NCBI GenBank assembly: GCA_945860095.1
Contig: CAMAPP010000019.1
Coordinates: forward strand, 1-34,849
Length of the DNA stretch: 34,849 nucleotides
From: Rhizobium sp. Q54
Lineage (GTDB): Bacteria > Pseudomonadota > Alphaproteobacteria > CADEGL01
Direction: 5' to 3'
Position numbers and translations under genes: made by a program
The notes under the pieces: model-generated
Databases searched by the model: none
Seen by the model: only the letters and a program-made list of their open reading frames with translations
What the model was told of the DNA's origin: nothing
In this document: piece by piece, positions 32,965 through 34,849 of the stretch
Numbering within the stretch: the stretch's first letter is position 1
Layout of the letters: each line of letters starts with the position of its first letter

Positions 32965-32985
32965 ACTATGATGTGAGCACACGCC

Positions 32986-33885
32986 ATGCGCGCGGATATG
33001 GGCCATCGGGGCCATCGGGACATGGGCCATCGGGGCCATCGGGGCCATCGGGACATGGGCCATCGGAACGAACATGCCGCGAGCGAAACGCATGGCTTCG
33101 CCGCGCAGCCGGCGGAGCGGCGTCCGGACCGGGCCGTCCTCCGAAACCTGCGCCGTCAGGTCGATGCGCTCGGAGGCTGCGGCGCCCGGCACGGCACGGC
33201 CGCGCTAGGCATCGCCGAAATCGACCGCCATCTGCCTTGGGGCGGACTGCCGCGCGGCTGTTTGCACGAAATTCTCGGCGACAAGGCCGATGGCGCGCCG
33301 CTGGCCTTCGCCGCTCACCTGCTCGCCCTGCTCTCGGCGCGCCATGCGGGGCCGGTGCTGTGGCTTTCGGCGCGCGGCGGGCTTTATCCGCCCGGACTGC
33401 ATGCCTTCGGACCCGCCGGCGCCTGGACCGCGCGCCTGCTCGCGGTGCGCGCGCATATCCCCGGACGGCCGAGCGCGGGGCACCGGAATCTTATTTGGGC
33501 GCTTGAGGAAGCCTTGCGCACGCGCGGCCCCGCTGCGGTTGCGGCGGAAGTGGGGCAACTCGACCTCGTCGCCGCGCGCCGGCTGCAGCTCGCGGCCGAG
33601 GAAGGCGGCGCCTTGGCCCTGGTGCTGCGCGAGGCGGCGAAGGACGGCGCGGGGCAGGCGCGCACCACTGCCGTCACGCGCTGGCATGTGCGGAGCGCGC
33701 CGAGCACTTCGTGCGCCTGGGGCGGACCGGGGGCCGTGCGCTGGCGGATCGAGCTTTTGCGCTGCCGCGGCGGAGCGCCGCGCGGCTGGACGGTGGAGAG
33801 AGACGATGAGACGGGTACTTTCGCTGTGGTTGCCGCGCTTCGCGACGGACCGCGCCGCGCGCACGCGGCCGCTCTGGCGGGCTAG
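32986..33885 (+). CDS. imuA: ImuA, SOS mutagenesis accessory protein
   Basis: A RecA-like protein of the ImuA family (299 residues from the first ATG), part of the ImuA-ImuB-DnaE2 translesion mutasome of many alphaproteobacteria. GIAEIDRHLPWGGLPRGCLHEILG resembles the RecA-fold start, without a Walker A lysine, followed by HLLALLSARHAGPVLWLSARGGLYPPGLHAFG and the ending GWTVERDDETG. The first about 27 residues are a Gly-His-Arg repeat encoded by 9-bp DNA repeats, an unusual N-terminus. In-frame ATGs at 32986, 32998, 33022 and 33055 are all possible starts, none with a strong ribosome site; 32986 is the longest. imuB begins inside its 3' end, an 80-nt overlap. Two LexA boxes and a promoter upstream indicate SOS control. 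Confidence 0.88.
   Translation: MRADMGHRGHRDMGHRGHRGHRDMGHRNEHAASETHGFAAQPAERRPDRAVLRNLRRQVDALGGCGARHGTAALGIAEIDRHLPWGGLPRGCLHEILGDKADGAPLAFAAHLLALLSARHAGPVLWLSARGGLYPPGLHAFGPAGAWTARLLAVRAHIPGRPSAGHRNLIWALEEALRTRGPAAVAAEVGQLDLVAARRLQLAAEEGGALALVLREAAKDGAGQARTTAVTRWHVRSAPSTSCAWGGPGAVRWRIELLRCRGGAPRGWTVERDDETGTFAVVAALRDGPRRAHAAALAG
32998..33066 (+). repeat. 9-bp tandem repeats encoding Gly-His-Arg units in imuA
   Basis: The 69 nt read as three blocks, each opening with ATG: two GGCCATCGG units plus GAC (32998-33021), three units plus GAC (33022-33054), and one unit (33055-33066). They encode Met-(Gly-His-Arg)n-Asp. Because both the 9-bp unit and the blocks are multiples of three, copy-number change would not shift the frame. 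Each block start is also a potential start codon. Confidence 0.92.
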
Positions 33886-34849
33886 GCCGTTCGTCATCAC
33901 GCGGGCGGAGGGCGGGCGGCTGCTCGTCACCGCGGCGAACGCGCGCGCCGAAAGCTCGGGGATAACGCCGGGCATGACGCTCGCCGACGCCCAGGCGATC
34001 GTGCCGGGCCTTCTGACCCTGCCCACCGAGCCGGCCGAGGACTCGCGCGCGCTCATGCTCCTCGCCGAATGGTGCGGCCGCTACACCCCCTGGGTCGCCT
34101 CCGACGGCGCGGACGGCCTGTTCCTCGAGATCGCGGGCTGCGGCCATTTGTTCGGCGGCGAGGACGCGCTCGCGCGCGATCTGCTCGAACGCATGGCGCG
34201 CTTCGGCCTCGCCGCGCGCGTGGCGGTGGCGGACACGCCCGGTGCCGCCTGGGCGCTCGCGCGTTTCGGCGTGGCCAATCCGACCCTGCTCGGCGACGGC
34301 TCGTGCGAAGAAGCCATGCTCGCCGCCGCTCTCGGCCCCCTGCCCGCCTCGGCTCTCCGGCTATCGGCGGCCCATGTCGAGGAATTGCGCCGGCTCGGCC
34401 TGCGGCGCATCGCCGATATCGCCGCCCTGCCGCGCGCGGCACTGACGACGCGCTTCGGCGCGGGCGTCGCGCGCCGCCTCGACCAGACCTTCGGGCGCGA
34501 TTTCGAACCCCTCTCCCCCCATCAACCCGCCGCCCCCGACCGAGTGCGCAGCACCTTTGCCGAGCCCGTGCGTGCGCGAGACGCCATCGAAGCCGTTCTC
34601 GACGACCTGCTCGGCCGGTTGTGCGCGCGCCTGGCCGAACGGGGGCACGGAGCACGGCGGCTCGATTTCGCGCTCTATCGCACCGACGGCACGGTCGCCA
34701 CCGCCAGCGTGGGCACCAGTCGGCCCTCGACCGATGCCCGCCATCTCGCGCGCCTCTTCGCCGAAAAACTCGACCATCTCGATCCCGGATTCGGCGCCGA
34801 CGTGATCGCGCTCGCGGCACCGCTCACCGAGGCGTTCGCCGCGGTTCAG
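33806..34849 (+). CDS. imuB: ImuB, catalytically degenerate Y-family polymerase, partial
   Basis: The first 348 codons of a gene cut by the right edge; no stop occurs in frame. ImuB proteins are Y-family (DinB-like) polymerases that have lost catalytic acids and act as hubs binding DnaE2, ImuA and the beta clamp in SOS mutagenesis. Here the N-terminus reads VLSLWLPRFATDR where DinB has its first catalytic Asp (DMDAFFA), and the palm motif is GADGLFLEIAG, with Gly104 replacing the catalytic Glu after Asp103. The HhH-like region EELRRLGLRRIADIAALPRAAL and the little-finger domain start are present. GGAGAGAG precedes the ATG at 33806, which lies 80 nt inside the end of imuA, implying coupling. 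dnaE2 is expected just beyond the window. Confidence 0.9.
   Translation, partial: MRRVLSLWLPRFATDRAARTRPLWRARPFVITRAEGGRLLVTAANARAESSGITPGMTLADAQAIVPGLLTLPTEPAEDSRALMLLAEWCGRYTPWVASDGADGLFLEIAGCGHLFGGEDALARDLLERMARFGLAARVAVADTPGAAWALARFGVANPTLLGDGSCEEAMLAAALGPLPASALRLSAAHVEELRRLGLRRIADIAALPRAALTTRFGAGVARRLDQTFGRDFEPLSPHQPAAPDRVRSTFAEPVRARDAIEAVLDDLLGRLCARLAERGHGARRLDFALYRTDGTVATASVGTSRPSTDARHLARLFAEKLDHLDPGFGADVIALAAPLTEAFAAVQ

Noticed and set aside
32998-33066. Short regular repeats that could suggest a CRISPR array
   Set aside because: Units are 9 bp with no unique spacers, are continuous with the imuA reading frame, and no cas genes are nearby.

Overview
The window is GC-rich, densely coding bacterial DNA with no gene-free stretch longer than about 300 bases. 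It looks like the chromosome of an alphaproteobacterium. The best evidence is at the right end, where an imuA-imuB SOS mutagenesis cassette is preceded by two abutting GAAC-N7-GAAC sites, the alphaproteobacterial type of LexA box. I cannot name a genus. I saw no tRNA, rRNA, insertion sequence, CRISPR array or phage gene.

Layout. (1) 1-1690, minus: an M20 metallopeptidase followed by a partial M24 creatinase-type hydrolase. (2) 1830-9292, plus: five consecutive paralogous FAD-dependent amine/amino-acid oxidoreductases ending in a TauD/TfdA-type dioxygenase. (3) 9307-11393, minus: a coupled pair resembling 2-methylfumaryl-CoA isomerase (class III CoA transferase) and mesaconyl-C4-CoA hydratase. 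(4) 11507-13706, plus: an omega-aminotransferase and a short-chain dehydrogenase (SDR). (5) 13719-14486, minus: an alpha/beta hydrolase. (6) 14669-17747, plus: SnoaL-like protein, zinc-less medium-chain reductase, amidohydrolase. (7) 17759-19623, minus: mtnA-like sugar-phosphate isomerase coupled to an SDR. (8) 19792-27173, plus: a tight operon of SDR, cyclase-family hydrolase, SDR, acyl-CoA dehydrogenase, PaaK-like CoA ligase and a molybdenum hydroxylase large subunit. (9) 27179-29720, minus: GlcG/HbpS-like protein, 2-keto-4-pentenoate hydratase-like protein, and an M24-fold hydrolase that has lost its metal ligands. (10) 29860-32875, plus: acyl-CoA synthetase and amidase. (11) 32910-34849, plus: SOS promoter, imuA and partial imuB.

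Apart from the imu genes, nearly everything is soluble catabolic enzymology: C-N oxidation (FAD oxidases, dioxygenase, transaminase), amide or ring hydrolysis (M20, M24, amidase, amidohydrolase, cyclase), and CoA-linked carbon oxidation (ligases, acyl-CoA dehydrogenase, hydratases, SDRs). This suggests the use of nitrogenous, probably cyclic or N-substituted, organic compounds. The substrates cannot be read from the sequence. I recognised no transporter and no transcription factor, so uptake and specific control must lie elsewhere. Several short tandem duplications sit at or near gene starts (1691-1720, 15122-15149, 29171-29230, 31477-31515, 32998-33066), a pattern treated under the findings.
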